DNA of 64,000 nucleotides from assembly GCA_025594325.1 (NCBI GenBank), contig JANHCV010000013.1, forward strand, positions 186,001 to 250,000. Reading direction: 5' to 3'. Shown in pieces: positions 35,140 through 45,800 of the stretch. A program made the position numbers and the translations under genes. The stretch is from Blastocladiella emersonii ATCC 22665 (Eukaryota > Blastocladiomycota > Blastocladiomycetes > Blastocladiales > Blastocladiaceae). The stretch's first letter is position 1. Every line of letters begins with the position of its first letter. The notes beneath the pieces are model-generated. The model did no database searches. It was not told the origin of the DNA and saw nothing but the letters and a program-made list of their open reading frames with translations.

Positions 35140-37231
35140 ATGACGGTTCTCAGTCCAATCATTGGAATTGGTGCGTCCAACTTGCGGATTCTGCACTACG
35201 TCGCCGGTGCGCTCACGTTCCCTTGTGCATGTAGATCTCGGCACGACCAACTCGTGCGTGGCCGTTTGGGACGAGGGTAACGGCACCGTTTCTGTGCTGG
35301 CGAACCGCGAGGGCTTCCGCGTCACACCGTCGGTCGTTGCCTTCAAGGACCAGGACCGCTTGATCGGGCAGCCGGCACTGAACCAGGCCGCCATGAACAC
35401 AAAGAACACCGTGTACGACATCAAGCGCTTGATCGGCCGGAACTACGGTGATCCTGTTGTACAAAACGATGCTCGACGCTGGCCGTTTGAGGTCGTGTCC
35501 AAGGACGGCACCTTGACCGGCAAGCCCGTAGTCCGCGTTACCATCGACGGGAAGCAAAAGTTGCTCACGGCCGAGGAGATTTCGGCCATGGTTCTTGCCA
35601 AGCTCAAGGAGACGGCCAAGGACCGGCTTGGTAAGCCTGTTTCGCGAGCCGTGATTACGGTCCCCGCTTACTTCAACAGCGTGCAGCGCCAGGCTACCGT
35701 CGATGCTGGCACCATTGCCGGACTTGAGGTTTTGCATGTCATCAGCGAGCCCACGGCCGCTGCCATTGCTTACGGCCTTGGCATTGGCAAAATGGCGCTC
35801 GCGGAGCGCCTTGGTGGGCTCAAACTTGAAGACAACGCTTCGCAGTCGACAGAGCCCAAGAATGTGCTTGTCTTCGATCTTGGCGGCGGCACCTTCGATG
35901 TTTCGCTTGCAGTCGTGAGCTCAGAGGGCGTCGAAATCAAGGCCACCGCGGGCGACACGCACCTTGGCGGCGCGGACTTTGACAATCTACTCGTTGACTT
36001 CTGTGTTACCAAGTTCGAGGAGCAAACGGGACTGGATCTCTACAAAGCCGGGCTCTCAGGTGCTGATCGCGCAGTGCATCGGCTTCGCAATGCGTGCGAG
36101 CGCGCAAAGTGCATGCTTTCGTCAGCCGTGAAGACGACGATCGAAGTCGACTGCCTGCTTCAGGGCCACGACTTCAGCGTCAACATGACGCGCGCCCGGT
36201 TTGAAGACATGTGCGACGACCTTGTTTCCGGCACGCTTGTGTTTGTTGAGGAAGCTCTTGATCATGCCCATCTTAACAAGGCCGAGATCGACGAAATCCT
36301 CATGGTCGGAGGCTCGACGCGCATTCCTTACGTCCAGCAGGTCGTCTCCGAGTTTTTCGAGGGCAAGCCGGTCAACCTCACAATCAACCCTGACGAGGCT
36401 GTCGCCTTTGGCGCTGCAGTCAAGGCCGTACTTCTTGACGAATCGACGGGATCCGGCTCGGACGGAGACAGCGGTCAGCAGCGCCGCAACATTCCCAACA
36501 TCATCATTCAGGACGTTGCACCGCTTTCGCTTGGCCTTGAGCTCAAGGGGTCCGTGATGCGCCATCTGATCAAGCGCGGCACTCCCATTCCAGCGAAGGT
36601 TTCGGACATCTTTACGACTAGCACTGACTACCAAACCGAAGTCATGTGCAAGATTTTCGAGGGCGAGCGGCCTCTCACTGAGTTCAATCACTTCCTCGAC
36701 AAGTTCAAGCTCGACGGGATTCCGCCTGCGCTTTGGGGCGTCCCCCAGCTTGAGGCACGTCCGCGTGCTCGTGGCGACCATTCTTCGCTGCTAACTGAGA
36801 CGCGAGTTGTTGAATACGTTTAGGTGACCTTTGAACTCAACGCAAACGCGATCCTTCAGGTCAAGGCGGTGGATCTTGAGACCAAGAAGCAGGCGAGCAT
36901 CACCATTGCCAAGGCAAACGGGCAGCTCACTCAGACTGAGATCAAGCGCATGCTCAACGAGGCCGCAGCGTACCGCGAGGAGGACAAGCGTATGCGCGCG
37001 CGACTCGCGGCGTGGAGCGAGCTCGAAGCTTACGTGTACCGCGCGCGATCGGCCGCAACTCGCGCGCTTATGTTGCGCAAGATTTCCCCCAGCACGGGCG
37101 AGGCGCTCCAAAACACGGTGCGCGCCGCTATCAAATGGATCGACGTCAACACGCGCCTCGAGGTCGCCGAGTACAACGCGAAGCGCGCTGAGCTTTCGGC
37201 TGTCTTTGCCCAACACCTCCACATGTTTTGA
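35140..37231 (+). CDS. Hsp70-family molecular chaperone
   Basis: Three exons, 35140-35170, 35235-36754 and 36824-37231, give 652 residues. Intron 1 (64 bp, GTGCGT...GTAG) splits the codon of the first conserved Asp and restores IIGIDLGTTNSC. Intron 2 (69 bp) has a non-canonical GC donor (GAG|GCACGT), a CTAAC branch and a TTTAG acceptor, and restores GVPQLE|VTFELNANAI. All ATPase signatures are present (DLGTTNSC, VFDLGGGTFDVS, MVGGSTRIP), as is the substrate-binding beta domain (LIKRGTPIPAK). The linker region and length fit a cytosolic or nuclear Hsp70 rather than a mitochondrial one (no leader). The C-terminus ends in HLHMF, with no EEVD tail for TPR co-chaperones and no ER-retention signal, which is odd for a canonical cytosolic Hsp70. 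Confidence 0.92.
36755..36823 (+). other. GC-AG intron in the Hsp70 gene
   Basis: Conservation of Hsp70 across the join requires splicing after the GAG at 36752-36754. The intron therefore starts GCACGT and ends TTTAG. The nearest GT (36759) would shift the frame. Read through, the frame ends in a TAG that overlaps the acceptor. Confidence 0.85.
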
Positions 37232-37557
37232 TTGGATGACTGATGGCTAGCTAATGCACGCTCGCCCATGCGTTGCCGTTTTGTATCGAGTTTGACATAC
37301 ATTTTTGAATCTTCATAATATTTGCCTGTCACATTTGTCGGGCAAAACGCACAGTTATGGTGACTCAGCAAAAAGAAAGGCTTAGGCACGGGCAGGGCTT
37401 GATTGGTTTGACACAACGAGCGAGTCAGGGTCCGGATACTCGGTGGACAGGGTCGGTCGCTGAGGGGTGAAATCCGCAAGCTCCTTCGCCGCACCCTCGC
37501 TCTCTTTCACAGGGCCCTTTTCACTGTGTTTGCGCGCTTCAGCCAGGCGTACATCCC
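37232..37557. other. Intergenic between the two Hsp70-family genes
   Basis: 326 bp containing the Hsp70 3' end and the promoter of the second gene. I recognised no clear heat-shock element or terminator. Confidence 0.5.
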
Positions 37558-39522
37558 ATGCACACACTTCGCCCCCCACCCGGACCGCCGCAAAGTGCCA
37601 CGGGCATCGACTTTGGCTCTCATAAAACGACGGTGGCATCGATCCACGGCGTTGGAGTCCATGTCGTGCCCAACAGCTCTGGCAAACGTTCGACGCCGTA
37701 CGTCTCTCTCCCTTGGCTGAGCCAGACCGCTGGACTGACTTGAAGCCCATGTAACAGTACGCTTGTATCGTTCGACGCACGCTCTCGCAGCGCAGGCGAG
37801 GCCGCTTTTGACCAACTGCTCTCAAACCGCGCCAACACCATTGGTGCCCTGAACCTTCTTGTTGGTCGCTCTGGTGCCACTGATGAGCCCAACGTGCTTG
37901 ACGACTTCGCTCGTTGCAACCCAGGCTTCTCCCCACGGACTCCGATAACGGGCGAAGCTGGCGCCCAAGTCTCTTACGGCGGCGAGCAGCATGTGTTTTC
38001 TGGAAGTCAGCTTGCCGGCTTGTTCCTGAGCAAGCTCAGACAGGAGACCAAGCAATTTACCTCCATTCCCGTGACCAACGCCGTCGTTGCAGTGCCTGCA
38101 TGGTTTCGACCTGCACAACGGCTCGCAATGCGGGAAGCTTGCCTTATCGGTGGTATCCATCCTGTCTGCATCCTGAACGACACGACGGCAGCTGCGCTCA
38201 ACTACTACCAGTCGCAAATTGACGGCATGGGCGGTGGTCCACAGCGTGTCATCATTGTTAGCGTCGGTTACACCTCCACCACAGTGTCTGCTGTCCACTT
38301 TGAACAGAACCACGTTCACGTACTGGCCACCGCGACGGAGGCACACGGTGGGCGCGACATTGACGACGAACTCATCGCTGCTGTGATTGGCGACGTGATG
38401 AAGAAGCACTCCGTTAAAGTTCCCGAAAACTCAAAGCTTCTTCACCGCTTGCATGTTGCCGTCGACAAGGCAAAGAAAATTCTGACTACCAACGAGGAGA
38501 CACTACTTCGCCTTGACGCCGTGACTGAATCCGCACATTACGAGCGCCTATTGACGAGAGCTGATATCGATCATTTCGTCAAGCCACTTGTCCAACGCCT
38601 GCGGGAGCACTTTGAACTCGTTTTGGATCGCTCGCGCTGGACCCCGGAGAGCGTGTATCGCGTTGAACTTGTTGGCGGGTCAACTCGTATCCCTCTCATT
38701 CAAAACAAGATCAATACGTGGTTCAACCGCGGAATTGTTGCTTTCACCCTCAACCAGGACGAGTCTGTTGCTCGAGGGTGCTCCCTAATGTGCGCGCGCT
38801 TACTTGGACTCGCGCACCCAGACCTTGTCTTCACGGACGTGTCACTTCAGTCCGTTGAGCTCTTACTTGGCTACTTCACCAAAACCGGCGAGTACACACT
38901 TGCTGGAAGCTGGCGTGCACTCAAAGAACATGATGTCGTCCCATCGACACGTTTCGTCGCTTACTGGGTACCTTCTGGTTGTCGTATTGGGCTCAAGCTG
39001 GTTGGCTTTCACGACTATGTTTCACAAGATTGTGTTCCCAGCATTTCTTCGAGAAGTGGGCATGAACTTGTCAAGGTTCGCGTCTATGTCAGCGTTGACG
39101 CAAGCCACATTGTTACAGTTACAGCCGTCTGCGCCTTCCTTCCAACTTCCGCCTCCTGTCACAAACGTGTGTGCCTCTCTATGACAGTACCCAGCGACAA
39201 CTGGCGGCGCACTCAGGTTGACATCATGGTCGAAAAGGAGGCCGAGATGGCCGCCAGGGACACCACCGTTGATGACTTCGACAGGGCCCGCAACGACCTC
39301 GAAGCAGCGATTCGCGGCGCACGTCGGCAGCTCAAGCGTATGAAGTTTGTGAGCGCTGCCGTTAATGATCCGCTCGACTACGTTGCGCGTTGGGCCGAAT
39401 CGCCAGAGGCGCAAACGGCATCCAAGGCTGAATACGTCCGGTACACGCAGTTCATCAGGAACGCAATGGCCGACAAGGCGGCGCTCGCGCTCCCCGCAGT
39501 CCCAGATCTTGCTATGCCATAG
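37558..39522 (+). CDS. Divergent Hsp70-superfamily protein with degenerate ATPase motifs
   Basis: Exons 37558-37697 and 37758-39522 (60-bp intron, GTACGT donor, ACAG acceptor) give 634 residues. The join restores RSTPTLVSFDARSRSAGEAAF, the Hsp70 'TPS.VAF' block. Hsp70 order is kept: phosphate 1 (GIDFGSHKTTVAS), NAVVAVPAWFRPAQRLAM, adenosine motif (VELVGGSTRIPLI), then a substrate-binding-like region and a helical tail. The phosphate-2 loop, DLGGGTFDVS in normal Hsp70s, is VSVGYTSTTVSA, and the first loop lacks the usual GTT. ATP hydrolysis is therefore probably weak or lost, as in Ssz1- or Hsp110-type partner proteins. It lacks the long acidic insert of Hsp110. The adjacent Hsp70 suggests an old tandem duplication followed by divergence. 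Precise subfamily is not assigned. Confidence 0.82.
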
Positions 39523-39974
39523 CTTTTCTGCAGTACACGCAATGACTCGGGAGGCGGTTTCCGGATGCATGATCAAAACGCTCGCGCGTCTCTCGTAATC
39601 CTCCGTAATCCTCTCTTCAGCCTTGAGTTGGATTGCCATCATTTCCATGTGATTCGGTTTTTTTTTGAAGTCCCTAATACACGCAAGTATCCCTGAACTC
39701 TTTCTACCTTGAAATTCTTCCGTGTTCACACAAAAGTCGCGTCCACGCACCACCCACGCCGCGAGGTTCACGGCCGCCGCCGTCCAGATGGTGCCCGCAC
39801 TAATCGCATTATATTGGAAACACAGCTCAGCCGAAGACGTTAAACGCAGCCAAAAAGACGGGCGTCCCGAAGGGGCGCTCGCGTGCTGTCCATGACGGAT
39901 TGACGACGGGGTTCGCGGCGACCTAGGTGCCGCGGCCCGCCGTGTCACTGTCGCTCAGTTGAGGCGCAGTCACG
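39523..39974. other. Intergenic with a possible transposon scrap
   Basis: Mostly featureless. On the minus strand near 39748-39800 a short peptide (AGTIWTAAAVNLAAW) resembles AGTIWPPTLAQRLSG encoded near 40600-40650. Confidence 0.4.
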
Positions 39975-40585
39975 TCAGGGTCGGTTGAGGTAGTGCTCGT
40001 CAATAGGACGAGACTCGGTCGGAGTACCGTGGAGAAGCTGCTCGACGATGGTCGCGCGGGCGGCGGCGATCGTGTCGCAGCGAGCTTTGGTCTTGGTCAT
40101 GGTCTTGGGGTTCTCGTGGTCCGACTCCTTCTTGCCGCACGTCGGGCAGCGACCGGGCACGCGTAGGGGTGCATTGGGGTCGCGGCCGGTGGCGGTCGAG
40201 TAGTTGGCGCGGCGCTGGCCGCGGCGGCGGGGAGGGCGTGGGCCGCGCTCGCGCGTCGCGCCGCGTTCGTCGGCCTGGGACTGGGCGAACCGCTTCCACA
40301 CGTCGGCGTGGACGGTTGAGGAGGCGGAGACGAGCAGGCGCACCACGAGCTGGCGCGCGGACGGGAGCGGCGCGCCGAGATCCAGCGCGGCGGCCTGGGC
40401 GGGGGCGTTCTGCTCTCGTGCGGCGGCGCGAGCAGCAGCGAGGGCGGCCTGGCGCGCCTCGATGGCGGCCGCGGTCGCGGGCTCGAGGAACACCCAGCGG
40501 CAGTCGCGGATCATGGCCTTGGTGATGACGCCAGCGCCCAGGCGCATCCACGCGGCAGCGCGGTTCTTGAGCGCGTCGGCGTGCG
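39975..40585 (-). pseudogene. Unrecognised Ala/Arg-rich protein with CPTCGKKESDHE motif, possible transposon remnant
   Basis: Minus-strand open frame to a stop at 39975. The first Met is at 40547, but the frame stays open about 13 codons upstream to a TAG near 40588. A neighbouring frame farther upstream (around 40600-40660) encodes AGTIWPPTLAQRLSG, so an older, longer protein may be broken by a frameshift. Features: an Ala-rich helical part, a basic Arg-rich centre (RPPRRRGQRR) and a Cys-x2-Cys/Asp-His motif resembling half of a zinc ribbon. No family is recognised. A second AGTIW-type fragment at 39750 suggests repeated mobile-element debris. A lineage-specific host gene is the alternative. 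Confidence 0.4.
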
Positions 40586-41587
40586 CCTAGACCTGCGCGG
40601 CGTGTCGCCGCTGAGCCGCTGCGCCAGCGTGGGCGGCCAGATGGTGCCCGCGCACTCCCTGCCTCTTTTTCTTGAGCTTAATCCTGCAACCAACACGACT
40701 GGGCACAACACATACCGGCGGGCGTCTTCACAGGTTGCCTCCAAGGAACTGCCCTCCGACCGCTCGATGCCCAAAATTGGACAGCAGCGAGACCTCCGCG
40801 CCTCGGACCACCAGCAGCTGCTAACTCCGTTTACGCAGAAGAGTGCAGCGTTTATTGGGATGCCCTGGAAATTCTCTTCCTTGCGTGCGGCGTCTGCAAC
40901 GAGACTATGGCGCCATTTTGCTGGATTGGATGTCCTTTCCTTCCTAATATGCCTCGCCTTCGCGCCAGTCGCAAGTCGCTAGTCGCTGCTTGCCACGGCG
41001 TGAATTGGCGAGACCCTTAGTTCTTCCTGACATGTAGCCCAAGCTGGACTCGGAGGCATGGCCGTCCTCCAGCGAGATTATGGCGGCAGTGGCTCGGGCC
41101 GTGGTCGGGTGTCCAGTCCACGACAACAATGACCACGACCGTGATCGCAGTGGGCAGCGGAGTACGCAACTTGGATAAATGGGCGAGATCAAAACCTACC
41201 TCACAGCCGCGGAATTGGGCTCGACGGATAATCATGTCCACCAGACTGCGTTAGTTCGGAGATCAACACCGGCACTGAGTGCGGAACTGGGCTCGAGACC
41301 GCGCCGAAGGGTCCACCCCTTTGTCGATACGAAGAGCAAAATTTTCGTTTCTTCGTATGCATTTAGTCAGATATTTGTCTCCAGGGCATTCTTGGGAATG
41401 ACGGCCACATCCCAACCACTCGACCGCACGCGCTGAGAGACGCGCCGCGCCACGCACGTGTCGGAAATGAGTGACGTCATCGGGAAAACCGCTCACTTCG
41501 AGCGCCTTGTCAACGCAGGAATCGACCGACGGGTTCAAAGAAGCGCAGTCAGATGCATGTAGTTGTATTGCGAGTGAGGAGACGGTT
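40586..41587. other. Intergenic region upstream of the homoserine kinase 3' end
   Basis: About 1 kb. The first ~100 bp continue the possible transposon remnant. The rest has only short, unconvincing frames and no clear motif. Confidence 0.5.
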
Positions 41588-42622
41588 TCACGGCGACTCG
41601 GTCCAGGTGGTGCCCTCCGTCGCCGGGTCGAGCGCGTACAGCTGGACGCCAATGGTCGCACCACTCTCCACGTCCCGCTCGGGGTGCGGCAGCACGCCGT
41701 ACACGCGCTTGACCGTGGCCTCGAGCTCGGCGTGGGTCACGGCGCCGCGGTTGGCAAAGATGAGGACCGTCGGGCCGGCGCCCGAGACGCACGCGCCCAG
41801 AATGCCCGCCGGGTGGGCGTCGCGCAGCGCGCCCCGCAGCTCGCGGAAGCCCGGGATCAGGTGCTCGCGGAACGGCTGGTGGATCACGTCGTCGAGCAGG
41901 TGCCCAAAGACCTCGGGCGTGCGGTGCGGCAGCAGCGTGCCGGCGCTCGGGTTGGCGAGCAGGTGCGTCAGCAGCGTGACGCGCTGCAGCGAGTGGACGA
42001 CGTCGTGCGTCGAGTAGGACCCGGGCAGGGCGGCGCGCGCGAGCGCCGTGGGCGTGTGGTAGTCGGGGACAGCCGCGAACAGGGCAATGTGCTCCGAGTC
42101 GAACGGCAGCTGCACGCTGTACACGTCGTTTTCGCGGGTAGTGTAGGAAGCGACGAAGCCGCCGAGCAGCGACGCGGCGACATTGTCGGGGTGGCCCTCG
42201 ATGGCGACGCACCGCTCGAGCAGCGCCTGGCGGTCCCAGTCGAAGCCGCCGACCCACCGCGCGAGCACGACGCCGGCGACGACGGCCGACCCGCTGCTGC
42301 CGAGCCCGCGGCCGAGCGGGATCGGGTTGTCAATGTGGACGGCGAGGCGGCCGGCCTGTGGTTTGGGCGACGAGGACGGGAGCGTGTCGAGCATGGTGGC
42401 CGCGACGAGGTTCTTGCGCGGGTCGCACGAGATGGTGGCGGCGTCGCTGCCCTCGTACGTGACCTCGGTGACGTGGAGCGCATCCAAAGAAGCGTCGGGC
42501 GTGAAGGTGGCGCGCACGTCGAGGTACAGGCCGTGGGCGAGGCCGAGCGTGTCGTAGCCCGGGCCGAGGTTGGCGGATGACGCGGGGACGCGGAGGGCGA
42601 TAAATCGTGCGGCCATGTTCAT
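41588..42622 (-). CDS. THR1: Homoserine kinase (GHMP family)
   Basis: Intronless 344-residue frame from ATG 42622 (MNMAARFIALRVPASS). The enzyme phosphorylates L-homoserine with ATP, the penultimate step of threonine synthesis. Family marks are the N-terminal VPASSANLGPGYDTLGL substrate-side motif (residues ~12-28) and the GHMP ATP-binding loop PLGRGLGSSGSAVVAG (residues ~102-117). Further conserved blocks are EGHPDNVAASLLGG and, in the C-terminal half, GACVSGAGPTVL. Length is typical for fungal Thr1 (~350). The frame extends upstream but that part is not conserved, and a near-start Met pair makes residue 3 an alternative start. Cytosolic; no leader is seen. Confidence 0.95.
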   Translation of the reverse strand: MNMAARFIALRVPASSANLGPGYDTLGLAHGLYLDVRATFTPDASLDALHVTEVTYEGSDAATISCDPRKNLVAATMLDTLPSSSPKPQAGRLAVHIDNPIPLGRGLGSSGSAVVAGVVLARWVGGFDWDRQALLERCVAIEGHPDNVAASLLGGFVASYTTRENDVYSVQLPFDSEHIALFAAVPDYHTPTALARAALPGSYSTHDVVHSLQRVTLLTHLLANPSAGTLLPHRTPEVFGHLLDDVIHQPFREHLIPGFRELRGALRDAHPAGILGACVSGAGPTVLIFANRGAVTHAELEATVKRVYGVLPHPERDVESGATIGVQLYALDPATEGTTWTESP

Positions 42623-42860
42623 GAGCTTTGCATTTGGTCGTTGTTGCAAGGGGGGCGAGAGAGGGCGGCCGGTTTTATAGCGCGGGGACTCTGACGCCGA
42701 GCGGCTGCGAGTGGCTTTGCGGGCGCCGGGTGAGTCGCGGCCCACGTGGAGGCCGCCGATCGCATCTCTGTGCGAAACGTGATTTCGCGACGCGTCTCTC
42801 GCCCGTCTCGAGGAGGCACAACCACAGATGTATGAATATGAACAGGGGATATCGCACAAA

Positions 42861-45800
42861 TCAAAAGTTCTCCTTGGCAAACACGAAAAACGTGTCGCTC
42901 GTCGCGTTCATCTCGCGCACCATGCCGTAAATCTCCTTGCCGAGCGGCTTGGGCCCGCAGAAGAAGACGCCGACCTTGCCACTCCCAGTAGTACGAGAGC
43001 AGCCCGCCGCCGCCAACCGCGCCGTCTGCTGGAAGATGGACGCCCAGTCGGGCCGCCCCCACACGACCGTCGAGTCCTCGAGCCCCGTCAGCGGGCACAC
43101 GCCGCCGCGCTGCCGCTGCAGCAGCCGGAGCCCCCACCACAGCAGAAACGACGACAGCTCGGCCGACCCGTCCGCCGCGCACGTCAGGAACGTGTGCACC
43201 CGCAGCACGCGCCGCGCCCGCGGGTCGACGCCGCGCAGCACCTCGGCCATCCACTTGAACCCGCGCTGGTCGCGGTTGATCCAGAAGAAGTCGACGCGCC
43301 GCACCGCCGACGTCCACCCAGCGTCGGTTCCCGGCTTCTCGGGGTCGTTTCCATTCGGTACCGTTTTACTCGGACCAGTCGGCTGCTGCTCCTGCACCAG
43401 GTACTCGATCTGCTTGAGAATCGACAGGAACGGCGTCGCGCCCACCCCCGTCGCAATGAACATGACCTGGTCGTACTCGAAAAACTCTTGCGACGCCGCG
43501 CCAAACGGACCGTCCACGTACACTGCGGGCGCCGCCGCTGCCGTCAATGTCATGACACGCTGCAACACCCGCTGCTGGTGTTGTTGCCGCCCCGCTGCGC
43601 CGTCACCGCGTGAACCCGCTCCGGGACCCGAACCCGAGAACACGACCGTCTCGGCCATGGGCGCCAGCAGGTCGAACAGCGCGCCCGTCCAGTCGCCCGC
43701 CCGCTTCACCCGCAGCGACAGGAACGGGTCCGCGCTCGCCGAGGTCAGCGTGAACGGGTGCCACTGCCACCGCGAGATTGATGGGATATTCAGGAACACG
43801 TACTGCCCGCTCACGTACCCGCCCAGGTGCGCCGGCCGCTCCAGCACCAGCACCAGCGTGTCGGCCTGGATCCGCGCGTGCAGCACGGGCACCGCCGACC
43901 GCGACCGCCACACCCGCAGGAACCGCTCGCCCGCGTACACGGCCACCGGGCCCACCAGGTACTTCCACGCCGCCGGCGGGCTCAGCAGCTGCGCCGCCCC
44001 GTGCAGCAGCAGCAGCACCACGATCAGCACAAACAGGTGGTGCACCGTGAAGAAGGTGTCAAAGTGCCAGCGCCGGAACCGCACCGTCGACGTGGCCGCC
44101 AGCAGCCCAAACAGCACGACGAGCGCCCACCCGGTGCTGCCCGGGATCGACAGCAGCATCAGGTCCCAGTACCCGACCGGCGGCAGCTTGACCACGGCAC
44201 GCGCCGCCTCGGACCCGGCCAGCGCGGGGAACGAGCCCGCGACGTGGCACAGCGTGTGCACCGCCGACGCCGCGACCACCACGAACCCGCAGTACCGGTG
44301 CCACACAATGTGCTTGTTAATGGGGATCCAGTTGAGCCCCGGCACGCTGCGCATCGCCGTCAGCGCGGTGCGGCACACGAGCAGGAACTGCAGCGCCAGC
44401 GTGAGCATCAGCAGGTGCGCCGACCCCTTGGCGACCGACACCCACAGCCCAAAGTGCTCGCGCACCGCGGGCACCGACGCGTACTTGACAAACTGGTACA
44501 GGAACGTGGTGAGCCCCGCGGCCGTGAACAGGGCGACGCACGCGAGCTTTGGGCCCTCGAGCTTGAGGTAGCTCTGCAGCGGCGACGGTCTCTGGGTTGG
44601 GGGTTGTCTTTCGGGTGCGGTGGAGGGGGCAGATGAGGACGCGGATGACGAAGCGGCCGAGCCACGATGCTCGGTGCGGACGGGTGCAGGTTTCGTCGGT
44701 GGCGGCGGGGTCGGCTCGAACGTGTGGTGAAAGATCTGCGACGACCGGCGGAGCAGCCACTGCGACGCATCCTTGACGTACGAGGCACGGCTGCGACCGA
44801 CGGGTCCACCATCACCACTACCCGTCGTGCGGGAGGTGGGACCCGCGAACCCCTGCAGCGTCGGCGACATGGGCATCCCGGCCGTCGCGGCGAGGTAGTC
44901 GTTCTCGAACAGGTCAACGTCGCGCGCACGCCCACCCGCAATGGTCGGAGCGAGCGGCAGCCCGATGCGCGACAGGTCCCACTGCCGCGTCACCAGCGTG
45001 AAATCGTGGTGCGACACGACACCGTCGCGGTCCACGTCGAGCCGCGCCAGCAGCACGTCGACGAGCGCGTCCACATCCGCCGGGTCGAGGTACAGCGAGT
45101 TGGCGGCGAGCGCGCGGTCCACGACGGCCGCAATCGCGTCGCGGTCGACCACGCCCAGCGTCGACGACCCCTCGAGCAGCAGCCGGTACAGCAGGTCCGT
45201 CTTGGCCTCGGTCGCCTTGTGGTCGAGCGCGACCGCGCCCGACGACGACAGCAGCGCGACGAGCGGGATGAACTGGCCGAGGTCGAGCTCGAGCACCTCG
45301 CCGTCGGTGGCGTCGAGCGGGCGGATCCCGAGCATGGCGCGGACCGCCGGCGGGTGCGCGTCGAGCCGCGGCACGAGCTGCTTGAGCTGCCCCGCCGTGA
45401 TGACGACGCGGTCCGTGTCCTCGGGCAGCTGCGGCACGACGAGCGCGGGTGTTTGTGGTTCCGTGGTCGTGGTGGTGGCGGCGGTGGTCGGGGAGACGAG
45501 GGTCTCGCCGCCGAGCGAGCGGTCGAGGGACGACGCCGGCTGGTGCGTGGCCGTGAGGGGCGACGACGCGGATGCGACCATTTCCTGGAGCGAGGCAAAC
45601 TCGTCGCGGCCGAGCGAGCGCATCACAACCATGGGCGCGCTGCGGTCCGAGCGCGGCAGCGAGTAGAACTGGCCGGGCTCGAGCTTCAGTTCCGTCGTGG
45701 GCGAGGAACCGGAAGGCGACGCGCGGGGCACGTTGAGGCGGTTGAGCGTCGCGGGGCCACTGCCACCGACGCCCGGCAGCGGGCTGAGAAGCGGGCCCGA

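Noticed and set aside
39022-39948. Minus-strand 308-residue frame overlapping the second Hsp70-like gene
   Set aside because: Mostly antisense to the conserved Hsp70-like frame.
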